A stretch of DNA of 64,000 bases from Pseudomonadota bacterium (GTDB lineage: Bacteria > Pseudomonadota > Alphaproteobacteria > Rhizobiales > Phreatobacteraceae): assembly GCA_020161695.1 (NCBI GenBank), contig JAIUOO010000023.1:1-64000 (forward strand). Direction: 5' to 3'. This document shows, in pieces, positions 1-11,429 of the stretch; within the stretch, counting starts at the first letter, position 1, and every line of letters starts with the position of its first letter. Both the position numbers and the translations under genes were made by a program. Below the pieces are notes generated by a model, which saw only the letters and a program-made list of their open reading frames with translations, searched no databases and was not told the DNA's origin.

Positions 1-415
1 GGATCTGCACGCCGTAATTGTTGATCCATTTCAGCGCGCCGCCCGGCCCGTAGATGAACAGGACGAGAAACGGAAAGACGAACAGAAACACCAGGCCCGA
101 GATGGAGATGGCCTTGGCGAAGAGATCGGAGGCCGCCGTCGCCGCCTTGGCCGGCTTGCGCACCCGCACGGCGGCGCGCGCGGCCATCCGGCCCTGTAGC
201 GCGATCATGACGAGGCGCCCGACAAAGACGACCGCCGCCGCGATCAAAACCCATGACCATCGCGTCTCCAGCACCAGCCGGTTGCTCATGTCCTGATCGG
301 ATCGCAGCGCGATGATCGGGAAGCACAGGCCCGCCGTGACGAGCGCCGCAAAAGCGGCGTCCTTGAGGGCGGCGCTGGAGCCGCCCGTGGGCGTCGTGGA
401 AGAGGTCATGGACAT
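1..415 (-). CDS. livM: Branched-chain amino acid ABC transporter permease LivM, N-terminal part
   Basis: One of the two inner-membrane permease subunits of a Liv-type importer for branched-chain amino acids or related amides. About 138 codons are present and the gene runs off the left edge. Three hydrophobic segments are visible, at about residues 19-37, 53-72 and 102-122. The ATG at 415 lies 4 bases past the livH stop on the same strand, the usual livH-livM order; an ATG two codons later is an alternative. The substrate cannot be read from this fragment, and amide or urea importers share the same architecture. Confidence 0.85.
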   Translation of the reverse strand, partial: MSMTSSTTPTGGSSAALKDAAFAALVTAGLCFPIIALRSDQDMSNRLVLETRWSWVLIAAAVVFVGRLVMIALQGRMAARAAVRVRKPAKAATAASDLFAKAISISGLVFLFVFPFLVLFIYGPGGALKWINNYGVQI

Positions 416-419
416 GGCC

Positions 420-1337
420 TCACACCTTCTCGACTTCGGGCCGGCCCAGAAGACCGGATGGCATGAAGATCAGCACGATGGCCAGAATGGAAAAAGCGGC
501 GACGTCCTTGTAGTCGGTGGAAAAATAAGCCGACCAGAAGACTTCGATCAGGCCAATCAGAAGGCCGCCGATCACCGCGCCCGGCAGCGAGCCGATCCCG
601 CCGAGAACGGCCGCCGTGAAGGCTTTCACGCCGGGCACGAAGCCATCGGCGAAATTCACGACGCCATAATATAACATGTACAGCGACCCCGCGACGGCCG
701 CGAGCGCCGCGCCGATGACAAACGTCAGCGAGATCGTGCGATCGACGTCGATGCCGAGCAGCGAGGCCATTCTGCGGTCCTGCTCGCAGGCGCGCTGCGC
801 CCGGCCGAGCGCCGTATGGGTCACCACCCACCAGAAGATGGTGAGCAGGATGGCGGTGACGACGATGATCAGGATCTGCTTGTAGGACAGCGTCACGGCG
901 TAGTTGCCGCCGTCATAGAGGGTGATGACGCTGTTGAGGATCGGATCGATGGCCTTGTTGCGGGGGCCCTGCGAAATCTGCACGAAGTTCGACAGCACGA
1001 TCGACATGCCGATGGCCGAGATCAGCGGGGCGAGGCGGAACGAACCGCGCAGGGGCCGGTAGGCGACGCGCTCGATGGTCCAGCTCACCAGCGAGGTGAA
1101 GACCATGGCGACGATCAGCACGATGAGCAGCGCCAGCAGCACCGAGGAGATGCCGAGCCAGGTGGTGAGGATCATCAGGGCGATCAGCGCGATGAAGGTC
1201 GACACCATGAACACGTCGCCATGGGAGAAATTCACCATGCCGATGATGCCGAAGACCATCGTGTAGCCGATGGCGATGAGCCCGTAGATCGAGCCGAGCG
1301 TCAGCCCGTTGATGAGCTGCTGGAAGAAAACTTCCAT
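420..1337 (-). CDS. livH: Branched-chain amino acid ABC transporter permease LivH
   Basis: Inner-membrane permease, 305 aa, the usual LivH length. The N-terminus (NGLTLGSIYGLIAIGYTMVF, then NFSHGDVFM) is diagnostic of LivH proteins, and hydrophobic segments continue along the chain. It would pair with LivM and the LivG/LivF ATPases, which must lie beyond the left edge if the operon is complete. The start at 1337 was preferred because an upstream extension is Arg-rich and unlike the family. Substrates of close relatives include leucine-type amino acids, short amides and urea, so the exact substrate is open. Confidence 0.9.
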   Translation of the reverse strand: MEVFFQQLINGLTLGSIYGLIAIGYTMVFGIIGMVNFSHGDVFMVSTFIALIALMILTTWLGISSVLLALLIVLIVAMVFTSLVSWTIERVAYRPLRGSFRLAPLISAIGMSIVLSNFVQISQGPRNKAIDPILNSVITLYDGGNYAVTLSYKQILIIVVTAILLTIFWWVVTHTALGRAQRACEQDRRMASLLGIDVDRTISLTFVIGAALAAVAGSLYMLYYGVVNFADGFVPGVKAFTAAVLGGIGSLPGAVIGGLLIGLIEVFWSAYFSTDYKDVAAFSILAIVLIFMPSGLLGRPEVEKV

Positions 1338-1600
1338 GCCGCCGCCTTCCCGTTCAGATTCCCCTCGGCGCGCGGGAGCGCGCCGCGACGTTGCGTCCGC
1401 CGGTGTCCGTGTCTTGGGCACGATCCGGCCGGCGGCGCCGTCACCGAATGCGTAGCAGCGGCCATGCGGGGCCACAATGGCAGCACGGCGAAATTCACAT
1501 GCCGGATGCGAGGAGAAGCCTTAACCGGCCTCGGATAGGCTCGAAACTTGGAAAAGGCTGCCGGCAGCGCCTATATGCGGCCTTCCAGCTGGGGATCGCG

Positions 1601-2128
1601 ATGGATGGCGGTATGAACGGCCCGATCGTTCCGGGGATGACGAGCGCGACGCCACAGGCCTATCGCGACGGAATGGCGCATGTGGCGGGCCACGTCCATG
1701 TCGTCACCACGGCCGGCGCGGCCGGCACCAGCGGCTTCACCGCCATCGCGGTGGCCTCGGTGTCCGACGATCCCCCGACCATGCTGGTCTGCCTCAACCG
1801 CAAGTCGCTGAACGGCGGGCTGATCGAGGCCAATGGCGTCTTCGCCGTCAACGCCCTGCCGGCGGGCGCCGAGGTGCTGGCCGAGACCTTCGCCGGGCGG
1901 CGCGGTCTTGCCGGTGCGGACCGCTTCGCCTTCGGCTCGTGGTCGACGCTGTCGACGGGCTCGCCGACGCTCGACGAGGCGCTCGTCTCCTTCGACTGCC
2001 GGCTTGCCGAAGTCCGGCCGGTGGCGACCCACATCATCGTCATCGGGCAGGTCGTCGCCGTGCGCGTCGGTCCGGCCGGGGCGGCGCTCGCCTATTTCGA
2101 CCGCGCCTACCGGCCGATCCCGCGCTGA
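1601..2128 (+). CDS. Flavin reductase family protein
   Basis: Flavin reductase-like FMN-binding split-barrel protein, 175 aa. Such proteins reduce FMN or FAD with NAD(P)H, often to supply a partner monooxygenase. The family pattern is clear: GFTAIAVASVSDDPPTMLVC at about residues 46-65 forms the flavin site, followed by a FAVNAL strand. ATG at 1601 is used; ATG at 1613 is an alternative. No flavin-dependent oxygenase lies beside it, so its partner is unknown. It is divergent from livH, and the 263 bases between them show no clear regulatory motif. Confidence 0.82.
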   Translation: MDGGMNGPIVPGMTSATPQAYRDGMAHVAGHVHVVTTAGAAGTSGFTAIAVASVSDDPPTMLVCLNRKSLNGGLIEANGVFAVNALPAGAEVLAETFAGRRGLAGADRFAFGSWSTLSTGSPTLDEALVSFDCRLAEVRPVATHIIVIGQVVAVRVGPAGAALAYFDRAYRPIPR

Positions 2129-2224
2129 GGCGCGATTTTAAGGTAAACAAACGGTTTCGATTGTGTCCCGTCCCGATCGCGGGAACATGCGCCCACGCCT
2201 CTGAACGACGGCGGGGAGGGATGC

Positions 2225-2767
2225 ATGAACGGGCTGTTCGCGCGGCCGGCCAGCGGCGCATCGATAGCGATCGCGACCTTCTGGGCGCTGGTCTTCCTGA
2301 TCGACGGCCTGATGCGCCTGCTGCTGGCCGACGACAACTGGCTGATCCGGGCGCTCGGCACCGACATCGTGCCGCAGACGGCGCGCATCTTCGCCGGCAT
2401 GGGCTGGCCGCTCGGCAAGGTGCGGATGATCGTGCCCTTCGCCGGGGCATGGGAAATCGCCATCGCGATGTTCCTGATCGGCGCGCTCTACGAACAGATG
2501 ACCCACGACAGCGACGATCTCGTGCCGGGATCGGCCATGCTGATCCTCGGCCTGTCGATGGCGGTGACGACGGTCGCCATCGTGCTCGTCGCGGCGGTGC
2601 TGGCGCGCGAGACGGCGCCGGTTCTCGCGACGCTCTGGTGGCCGACGGCGCTGCTGCTCGCCTCGCTCGTGGCCGTGATCGCCGAGCGCCTTCATGCCGA
2701 GGAGCACCCGCTCTGGCAGGCGGCGCCTGAGGTCGCGGCGCCGCTCGAGCCGTTCCACCGGCGCTGA
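2225..2767 (+). CDS. Uncharacterised four-helix membrane protein
   Basis: A 180 aa protein with about four hydrophobic segments (roughly residues 13-37, 72-92, 102-125 and 134-152) and an acidic, soluble C-terminal tail. I do not recognise the family with certainty. The segment layout is loosely like small DoxX-type proteins, but I see no diagnostic motif. The ATG at 2225 follows a GGGGAGGG Shine-Dalgarno sequence. An AT-rich stretch at 2137-2160 may hold its promoter. It stands alone between the flavin reductase and the convergent pcaC gene. Confidence 0.7.
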   Translation: MNGLFARPASGASIAIATFWALVFLIDGLMRLLLADDNWLIRALGTDIVPQTARIFAGMGWPLGKVRMIVPFAGAWEIAIAMFLIGALYEQMTHDSDDLVPGSAMLILGLSMAVTTVAIVLVAAVLARETAPVLATLWWPTALLLASLVAVIAERLHAEEHPLWQAAPEVAAPLEPFHRR

Positions 2768-2786
2768 TCAGGCAGGTTCGTGCCGA

Positions 2787-3173
2787 TCAGGTCTTGATGC
2801 CGAGTTCGGCGAAGACCTCCTTCGCCTCCTTCACCGCGGTATTGGCGGCGGGAACGCCGGCATAGACGGCGATCTGCAGGCAGACCTCCTTGATATCGTC
2901 GGTGGTGACGCCATTGGCGAAGGAAGCGCGGCAGTGCAGCCGGAATTCCTCCCAGCGGCCGAGCGAGGCGGTCATGGCGAGGACGAGGAAGCTGCGGGTC
3001 TTGCGGTCGAGGCCGGGCCGGGTCCAGATCTCGCCCCATGCATAGCGGGTGATCAGATCCTGGAACTCGGTGGTGAAGCTGTCGCGGGCCGCGAGCGACC
3101 TGTCGACATGGGCATCGCCCAGCACCGCGCGGCGGACCGCGAGGCCCTTCTCGAAACGTTCCTTCTCGTCCAT
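2787..3173 (-). CDS. pcaC: 4-carboxymuconolactone decarboxylase
   Basis: Enzyme of the protocatechuate branch of the beta-ketoadipate pathway, converting gamma-carboxymuconolactone to beta-ketoadipate enol-lactone. The 128 aa length and the layout match PcaC: an N-terminal RRAVLGDAHVDRS, the central ITRYAWGEIWTRPGLDRKTR, and the core SLGRWEEFRLHCRA. The next enzyme, PcaD, is encoded upstream on the same strand (3791-4570), but a toxin-antitoxin pair on the other strand lies between them. The other pca genes are not in the window. Confidence 0.88.
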   Translation of the reverse strand: MDEKERFEKGLAVRRAVLGDAHVDRSLAARDSFTTEFQDLITRYAWGEIWTRPGLDRKTRSFLVLAMTASLGRWEEFRLHCRASFANGVTTDDIKEVCLQIAVYAGVPAANTAVKEAKEVFAELGIKT

Positions 3174-3263
3174 GGGGCGACTTCCTCCGTGATTGCCCGA
3201 TAGGCGGCAGCATAGAGATGGCCGCCGCTTTCATTGCTATTCAATTCCTGCGATAATCGAACC

Positions 3264-3452
3264 ATGCCCACGAGGGACAAGCCGATCTCCATTGCCGAGG
3301 CGATCTCGCCGGCTCCGCCAGAGCCTGCTGCCGATGTACAGGCATGGCACATGGACAAGGTGAGGGAGCGACGCGAGGCGGCCGATGCCGGGCGTTTCGC
3401 CTCCGCCGACGCTGTCAAAGCCGTGATCCGCAAATTCGTCCCCAATGGATGA
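3264..3452 (+). CDS. Putative antitoxin of a ParDE-like module
   Basis: A 62 aa, charged protein encoded directly upstream of a ParE-like toxin; the toxin ATG lies inside its last codons (8-base overlap). The C-terminal part (GRFASADAVKAVIRKFVPNG) resembles antitoxins that pair with RelE/ParE toxins. The N-terminal half is Pro/Ala-rich rather than an obvious ribbon-helix-helix, so DNA binding is inferred from context. The ATG at 3264 follows a GATAAT hexamer (3252-3257) at very short distance, suggesting a very short leader. Confidence 0.7.
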   Translation: MPTRDKPISIAEAISPAPPEPAADVQAWHMDKVRERREAADAGRFASADAVKAVIRKFVPNG

Positions 3453-3735
3453 AGTCGTCTGGCTGGACGATGCGCTGCGCGATCTCGACGACATAGGTTC
3501 CCACATCGCCTTCGATAGTCCGCGTGCTGCCGAGCACATTGTACGCCGTATCGTCGAGGCCGTGGCGATGCTCGCCTGGCATCCCAAGCTCGGACGCGTC
3601 CTGATGGATGGCGATACCCGTCGGCTCACCATCACGGGGACGCCCTACATCGCCTTCTATCGGCTCCGCACGAGAATCGAGGTCCTCGCCGTGCTGCACG
3701 GCGCGCGCCAATGGCCGGACAGGTTCGGGATGTAG
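3445..3735 (+). CDS. RelE/ParE family toxin
   Basis: A 96 aa toxin of the RelE/ParE fold. Visible family features are an N-terminal VVWLDDALRDLDDI helix, the RAAEHIVRRIVEAV segment, a HPKLGRV turn and the C-terminal strand pair containing YIAFYRLR and EVLAVLHGARQWP. ParE members poison DNA gyrase and RelE members cleave mRNA; the HGARQWP ending is typical of the ParE side. It is translationally coupled to its antitoxin. The pair stands against the strand of the flanking pca genes, consistent with later insertion. Confidence 0.85.
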   Translation: MDEVVWLDDALRDLDDIGSHIAFDSPRAAEHIVRRIVEAVAMLAWHPKLGRVLMDGDTRRLTITGTPYIAFYRLRTRIEVLAVLHGARQWPDRFGM

Positions 3736-3790
3736 TTTTTGATCCTCTCCCGATCGTCCGGGCCTTTGCTGCGTCCTCAAGTTGCTCCGT

Positions 3791-4570
3791 TCAGCGCCGC
3801 AGGAACTGCATCACCGCATCGGTGAAGGCCTTTTCCTGCTCGATGTTCGAGAGATGCGCGGCGTCCAGTTCGACATAGGCGGCGCCGGGGATGGCGGCGG
3901 CGATCTCGCGCCCCTTGGCGGCGGGGGTGGAGCCGTCATGGGTGCCGGCGATCACCAGAACCGGATTGGTGATGGAGCGGATCGGCCAGCGCTGGTCCAT
4001 GTCGCGGATGGCGGAGGAGCAGGCGGCGTAGCCCTCCGGCGGCGTGGTGTTCAGCATATCGACCACGCGGGCGACTGCCGCCTTGTCCGCCTCCTGGAAG
4101 CGCCTGGTGAACCAGCGGTCGACGATGGTGGGGATGAGCGGGCCGAGGCCCTTGGTCTTCACCACTGCGATGCGCTGGTTCCAGAGCTCGGGCGGGCCCA
4201 TGCCCGCCGAGGTGTTGCAGAGCACGACGCGGCCGAAGCGGTCGCGGTGATGGGTGGCCGCCCACATGCCGCTCATGCCGCCCATGGAGAGGCCGCACCA
4301 GTCGGCCCGGGCGATGTTCAGATGATCGAGCAGTTCGACGGCGTCGCAGGTGAGGCGGGCGAAGCTGGTGGGCCCGACGCGCAGTTCGCTCTCGCCATGG
4401 CCGCGCTTGTCGTAGCGCAGGACGCGGAAGTCTTGCGCGAAGGCGGCCATCTGCGGGTCCCACATTTCGAGGCGGGTGCCGAGCGAATTGGACAGCAGCA
4501 GGACCGGCCTGTCGCCGCCGGTATCCTCGTAGCGCAGCGACAGCCCGTCGGACGTGGTGAAGCGCGGCAT
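3791..4570 (-). CDS. pcaD: 3-oxoadipate enol-lactonase
   Basis: Alpha/beta hydrolase of 259 aa that opens beta-ketoadipate enol-lactone to 3-oxoadipate. The catalytic triad is readable: Ser95 in GLSMGG, Asp212 in the AGTHDGSTP turn and His239 in LDAAHLSN. The N-terminus (SDGLSLRYEDTG) and length fit PcaD. The ATG at 4570 begins the conserved domain; upstream in-frame codons show no homology and were excluded. PcaC, the preceding enzyme of the pathway, is encoded downstream on the same strand. Confidence 0.87.
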   Translation of the reverse strand: MPRFTTSDGLSLRYEDTGGDRPVLLLSNSLGTRLEMWDPQMAAFAQDFRVLRYDKRGHGESELRVGPTSFARLTCDAVELLDHLNIARADWCGLSMGGMSGMWAATHHRDRFGRVVLCNTSAGMGPPELWNQRIAVVKTKGLGPLIPTIVDRWFTRRFQEADKAAVARVVDMLNTTPPEGYAACSSAIRDMDQRWPIRSITNPVLVIAGTHDGSTPAAKGREIAAAIPGAAYVELDAAHLSNIEQEKAFTDAVMQFLRR

Positions 4571-4818
4571 GGTTCTCTCCCGGGAATCTTCGCGGAACAC
4601 TAGGTCACGCCGCCGCCAAAGCAACGGGCGGGAGGTCTGCAGGCACCACATCCGGCTCTCGTCGGATGCGCCGGGTTTCGTCTTGACGCTTTCTTGAGAA
4701 CGGGTCCAAAGTGCAAAAATCTGCAAATGACCCGCTATTCCGGGATCAGCGCGGACGGCCAAAACAAAAACCAGGCCGAAAGCGCCCGTTGTCGAACGAT
4801 TTTCGAGGAGGAACGCCC

Positions 4819-5313
<495 letters not shown>

Positions 5314-5378
5314 ACGGCGCCACAAGCCGAAACCGCAACCCGCCTGTCCGTTCCAGAGGTCCTTAGGGAGGATCCGCC

Positions 5379-7748
<2,370 letters not shown>

Positions 7749-7766
7749 GGTTCGGGAGAGGCTCAG

Positions 7767-8561
7767 ATGTATCCCTTCAAGTACCACAAGGCCGCCACCG
7801 TCCGCGGCGCCGTTGCGATCCTCAAGAAGGCCGAGGAGCCGAAGCTCCTTGCCGGTGGGCAGACGCTGATCCCGACCATGAAGCAGCGGCTCGCCAGCCC
7901 CAAGGCGCTGGTGGACCTCGCCGGCGCGGGGCTCTCGGGCATCGAGCAGAAGGGCCGCACCATCGTCATCGGCGCGATGACCACCCATGCGGAGGTCGCC
8001 AACTCGGCCGTGGTGCAGGCCGCGATCCCGGCGCTCGCCAAGCTCGCCGGCCATATCGGCGATCCGCAGGTGCGCCATCGCGGCACGATCGGCGGTTCGG
8101 TCGCCAACAACGATCCGGCGGCGGACTATCCGGCGGCGCTGATGGCGCTGGGCGCAACCGTGCACACCAACAAGCGCAAGCTGGCGGCCGAGGAGTTCTT
8201 CGCCGGCCTGTTCTCGACGGCGCTGGACGAGGACGAGATCGTCACCAAGGTCGCTTTCCCGGTGCCGGGCAAGGCGGGCTATGTGAAGTTCCCCAACCCG
8301 GCCTCGCGCTACGCCATCGTCGGCGTCTTCGTCGCCAAGAAGGGCCGTTCCGTGCGCGTCGCGGTGACGGGCGCGGGTTCGGACGGCGTGTTCCGCCACG
8401 AGGCGATGGAGGAGGCGCTGGGCAAGCGCTTCAACCCGAAATCGCTCGACGGGATCGCGACGCCGGCCGGCAACCTCAACGGCGATATCCACGCCTCGGC
8501 GGAATATCGCGCGCACCTGATCGGCGTGATCGCGAAGCGGGCGGTGGCGGCTGCGGCCTGA
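7767..8561 (+). CDS. coxM: CO dehydrogenase-type molybdenum hydroxylase, FAD-binding medium subunit
   Basis: Flavoprotein subunit, 264 aa, that takes electrons from CoxS and passes them on to the respiratory chain. FAD-binding motifs of the family are clear: AGGQTLIP near residues 31-38 and TIGGSVANNDPAADYPAA near 109-126. The C-terminal CO_deh_flav_C-type domain follows. The gene lies 18 bases after coxL and completes the structural set. A GC-rich hairpin 25 bases after its stop probably ends the transcript in part. Confidence 0.92.
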   Translation: MYPFKYHKAATVRGAVAILKKAEEPKLLAGGQTLIPTMKQRLASPKALVDLAGAGLSGIEQKGRTIVIGAMTTHAEVANSAVVQAAIPALAKLAGHIGDPQVRHRGTIGGSVANNDPAADYPAALMALGATVHTNKRKLAAEEFFAGLFSTALDEDEIVTKVAFPVPGKAGYVKFPNPASRYAIVGVFVAKKGRSVRVAVTGAGSDGVFRHEAMEEALGKRFNPKSLDGIATPAGNLNGDIHASAEYRAHLIGVIAKRAVAAAA

Positions 8562-8585
8562 CACCCGCTATTCTCCGGAATTGCC

Positions 8586-8614
8586 GAGGGCCGGGCGATC
8601 GCCGTCCGGCCCTC
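8586..8614 (+). terminator. Candidate terminator after coxSLM
   Basis: Inverted repeat with 9-bp perfect arms (GAGGGCCGG at 8586-8594 and CCGGCCCTC at 8606-8614) and an 11-base loop, followed by the weakly T-rich GTTGCGTTT. It lies between coxM and the LysE gene. The short T-run makes it a weak intrinsic terminator. Confidence 0.45.
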
Positions 8615-8643
8615 GTTGCGTTTGAGCGCGGGGAGCGCGGCCG

Positions 8644-9285
8644 ATGATGCTCGACACGTCCGTCCTTCTCACCCTGACGCTGATGTGGCTGGTGATCGTG
8701 CCGACGCCGGGGGCGAACTCCCTGCTGGTCACGCATCTGGCGGTGACGCGCCCCGCCCAGGACGTCGCCTTCGCGCTGGCCGGCAATCTCGCGGGCGTCG
8801 CCATGCTGGCGCTGCTTGCGCTGTTCGGCTGGGCAGCGCTGCTGCAACTGTTCCCGTGGCTGAGGCTGGCGGTGACGATTTTCGGCGCGCTCTATCTCGT
8901 CTGGTTCGGCGCACGGCTGGTGAGGCGCAGCCTGACGCCTGCCGCGACCGCCGCCGCCGGATCGGATGGCGCGGAGGCGGGCGGCGCGCGGCGCATGGTG
9001 CTGCTCGGCCTCGTCACGGCCCTGTCCAACGCGCAGGCGATCATCTTCATCACCTCGATCTTCGCGGTGTCCGGCGTGCTGAATGCCGGCGTCGCGACCG
9101 GCCTTGCGGCCATTCTCATCATGATCACCTGCAACGGCCTCTATCTCTCCACGCTTGCCTGGCTGTTCCAGCGGCCGGCGGTCAGGCGCTTCTACCAGCG
9201 GTTCCGGCGGGTTCTGGAGGGAACGGTCGGCGCGCTGTTCGCGGTCTTCGGCGGCCGGCTGCTGCTGCGCGAACTGGTTCGCTGA
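8644..9285 (+). CDS. LysE/RhtB family amino acid exporter
   Basis: Inner-membrane exporter of 213 aa with about six hydrophobic segments. The signature PTPGANSLLV near residues 20-29 matches the conserved PGP-type motif of the LysE/RhtB family. Family members export amino acids or homoserine lactones; the cargo cannot be predicted. It lies between coxM and the coxD/coxE maturation genes, but nothing ties it to molybdenum metabolism. The ATG at 8644 is followed directly by another ATG. Confidence 0.85.
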   Translation: MMLDTSVLLTLTLMWLVIVPTPGANSLLVTHLAVTRPAQDVAFALAGNLAGVAMLALLALFGWAALLQLFPWLRLAVTIFGALYLVWFGARLVRRSLTPAATAAAGSDGAEAGGARRMVLLGLVTALSNAQAIIFITSIFAVSGVLNAGVATGLAAILIMITCNGLYLSTLAWLFQRPAVRRFYQRFRRVLEGTVGALFAVFGGRLLLRELVR

Positions 9286-9412
9286 CGGGCGGGTGGCGGT
9301 TGTCCGGCGTTCATCTCCCGGCTTGCCGTTTGCCGGTTCCACGCCGCAAAATCGCCTGATCGGCCGCTGCATGATCGCAATCTGGTCCGCTCCAATTCCA
9401 GGGTCCCGAGGC

Positions 9413-10243
9413 ATGAACCCCCGTCTTGCCGCCTTCGGCCTCGTTCTGGCCGCTCCCTTCGCCATCCAGCCGGTCGCCGCACAGAGCGCCGGCCAGATTT
9501 CGGCCGACTACGCGGTCAGCTTCCTCGGCATGTCGATCGGCTCGGGCACGATGGTCTCGACCACGGACGGGCGCAGCTACCGCACGACGCTGAACGCCAG
9601 GGTCACCGGCATGGCCGCGATGTTCTCCGGCGGTTCGGGCACGGCGAGCGCCTCCGGGCAGATCGCAGGCGCGAACCCTGTCCCCGCCAATTATTCGGTC
9701 GAGGTGCGTTCGGGCGGCAAGACCGAGACGACGCAGATCGGCATGGCGGGCGGCAATGTCGCTTCCGTCGTGCGCAATCCCGACAAGCCGCCGCATACAC
9801 GGGCGACGCCGGTGCTGCCCGAGCATCTGCGCGGCGTGGTCGATCCGCTGTCGGCCGGCATTTTCGTTGCCGGCGGCTCCGGCCCGGTGACAGGGGCTGC
9901 CGCCTGCGACCGGCGCTCGCGCATCTATAACGGCGTGGTGCGTTTCGACCTGATCTATTCCTTCGCCGAGACCCGTCAGGTCGATATCGGCGGCTACAAG
10001 GGCGAGGCGGCCGTCTGCCGCGTGCGGTTCGAGCCGGTTGCCGGCTATCGCGCCGACCGCTCGGACATCGCGGCGGCGCGGCGGCGTTCGGCCGAGGTGA
10101 TCCTCGTGCCGGTCGCGGGCACGCGGACGCTGATCCCCGCGAAGATCACGCTGTCCACCGGCTACGGCACCGGCATCGCCGAGGCGACGCGCCTCGCGCT
10201 CAATCCCGGCCAGCCCGCCGCGCGGCGCGCCTCTGCGGATTGA
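9413..10243 (+). CDS. DUF3108 domain-containing exported protein
   Basis: A 276 aa exported protein. Residues 1 to about 23 form a signal peptide ending in a PVAAQS cleavage region, followed by a beta-rich domain of the DUF3108 type (YAVSFLGMSIGSG at the start, IYNGVVRFDLIYS in the middle, a late PVAGTRTLIPAKI). Members are periplasmic and uncharacterised. ATG 9413 is chosen because the signal peptide starts there; ATG at 9371 would add 14 residues. It sits in the same direction as coxD, separated by 57 bases. Confidence 0.8.
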   Translation: MNPRLAAFGLVLAAPFAIQPVAAQSAGQISADYAVSFLGMSIGSGTMVSTTDGRSYRTTLNARVTGMAAMFSGGSGTASASGQIAGANPVPANYSVEVRSGGKTETTQIGMAGGNVASVVRNPDKPPHTRATPVLPEHLRGVVDPLSAGIFVAGGSGPVTGAAACDRRSRIYNGVVRFDLIYSFAETRQVDIGGYKGEAAVCRVRFEPVAGYRADRSDIAAARRRSAEVILVPVAGTRTLIPAKITLSTGYGTGIAEATRLALNPGQPAARRASAD

Positions 10244-10300
10244 GGCTCTCGCGAAGGCTGTCCGCTGCGCTATGGTGGGACCAGCAGCCGGAGCGCCTTC

Positions 10301-11218
10301 GTGACATCGCCTTCCCAGCAGAACCTTCCCGCTTCCATCGACGAGACGCTGGCGCTGCTGAAGCGCGGCCAGTACGTGGCCGACCGGTCGCTGGCGACCG
10401 TCCTGTTCCTTGCCCTGAAGATGGGCCGGCCGATCCTCCTCGAAGGCGAGGCGGGCGTCGGCAAGACCGAGATCGCCAAGGTTCTGGCGGCGACGCTCGG
10501 GCGCAGCCTCATCCGCTTGCAATGCTACGAGGGGCTGGACGTCTCCGCCGCCGTCTACGAGTGGAACTATGCCGCGCAGATGATCGCCATCCGCCTTGCC
10601 GAGGCGGAGGGGGCGGTCGACCGCGAGCAGCTCTCGGCCGGCATCTTCTCCGAGCGCTATCTGGTCAAGCGGCCGCTGCTGCAGGCGCTGGAGCCGGACA
10701 TGCGCGGTCCGCCAGTGCTGCTGATCGACGAACTCGACCGCACCGACGAGGCATTCGAGGCCTTTTTGCTGGAGGTTCTGTCGGATTTTCAGGTGACGGT
10801 GCCCGAACTCGGCACGATCAGGGCGCCGGCCGCGCCCATCGTCATCGTCACCTCCAACCGCACGCGCGAAATCCACGACGCGTTGAAGCGTCGCTGCCTC
10901 TATCACTGGGTGGATTACCCGGATGCGGCGCGTGAACTCGCCATCCTCAAGGCCAAGGCGCCGGGCGCGCCGGAAAAGCTGACGAAGGAAATCGTCGCCT
11001 TCGTGCAGCGCCTCAGGAAATCCGACCTGTTCAAGGTGCCGGGCGTCGCGGAGACCATCGACTGGGCGACGGCGCTGACCGAGCTCGATGCGGTCGGCCT
11101 CGACCCGCAGGGCGTCACCGATACGCTGGGCGTGCTGCTCAAATATCAGGACGACATCCAGAAGATGCAGGGCGGCGAGGCCAAGGCCATTCTCGACGAG
11201 GTGAGGGCGGGGCGGTGA
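10301..11218 (+). CDS. coxD: MoxR-type AAA ATPase, CoxD-like maturation factor
   Basis: A 305 aa AAA+ ATPase of the MoxR group. Walker A is GEAGVGKT at residues 49-56 and Walker B is LLIDELD near 145-151, with a sensor-like VTSNRTREI segment. In Afipia (Oligotropha) carboxidovorans, CoxD acts with CoxE to insert sulfur and copper into the CO dehydrogenase Mo site. This protein is the equivalent by position and sequence, although a form II enzyme needs no copper. The start is GTG at 10301, preceded by a short GGAGC. Confidence 0.88.
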   Translation: MTSPSQQNLPASIDETLALLKRGQYVADRSLATVLFLALKMGRPILLEGEAGVGKTEIAKVLAATLGRSLIRLQCYEGLDVSAAVYEWNYAAQMIAIRLAEAEGAVDREQLSAGIFSERYLVKRPLLQALEPDMRGPPVLLIDELDRTDEAFEAFLLEVLSDFQVTVPELGTIRAPAAPIVIVTSNRTREIHDALKRRCLYHWVDYPDAARELAILKAKAPGAPEKLTKEIVAFVQRLRKSDLFKVPGVAETIDWATALTELDAVGLDPQGVTDTLGVLLKYQDDIQKMQGGEAKAILDEVRAGR

Positions 11219-11246
11219 CGAATGGCTGGGCTCCGCTCGACCTTTC

Positions 11247-11395
11247 CCGTCATGCCCGGCCTTGTGCCGGGCATCCACGACTTCCTTTTGATGTCATGTT
11301 CAAGTCGTGGATGGCCGGCATAGCCGAGGCCCTGCCTCGGCGTTCAACATTCAAGAGCGGCGGCCTCCGGGCCGCCGATGGCCCGGCCATGACGG
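11247..11395. repeat. Palindromic intergenic repeat element between coxD and coxE
   Basis: A 149-bp non-coding element with nested symmetry. Outer ends are inverted (CCGTCATG at 11247-11254, CATGACGG at 11388-11395), an inner pair is inverted (CCACGACTT at 11275-11283, AAGTCGTGG at 11302-11310), and three further hairpins lie inside: the ATGCCCGGC / GCCGGGCAT pair, GCCGAGGC / GCCTCGGC and GGCGGCC / GGGCCGCC. Palindromes starting with CCGTCATGCCCGG are common interspersed repeats in Hyphomicrobiales genomes. It fills nearly all of the coxD-coxE gap and would fold strongly in the transcript. Confidence 0.75.
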
Positions 11396-11429
11396 ACAAG
11401 TTTCCGCCGCCTTGGCGAGCGGACATCTG

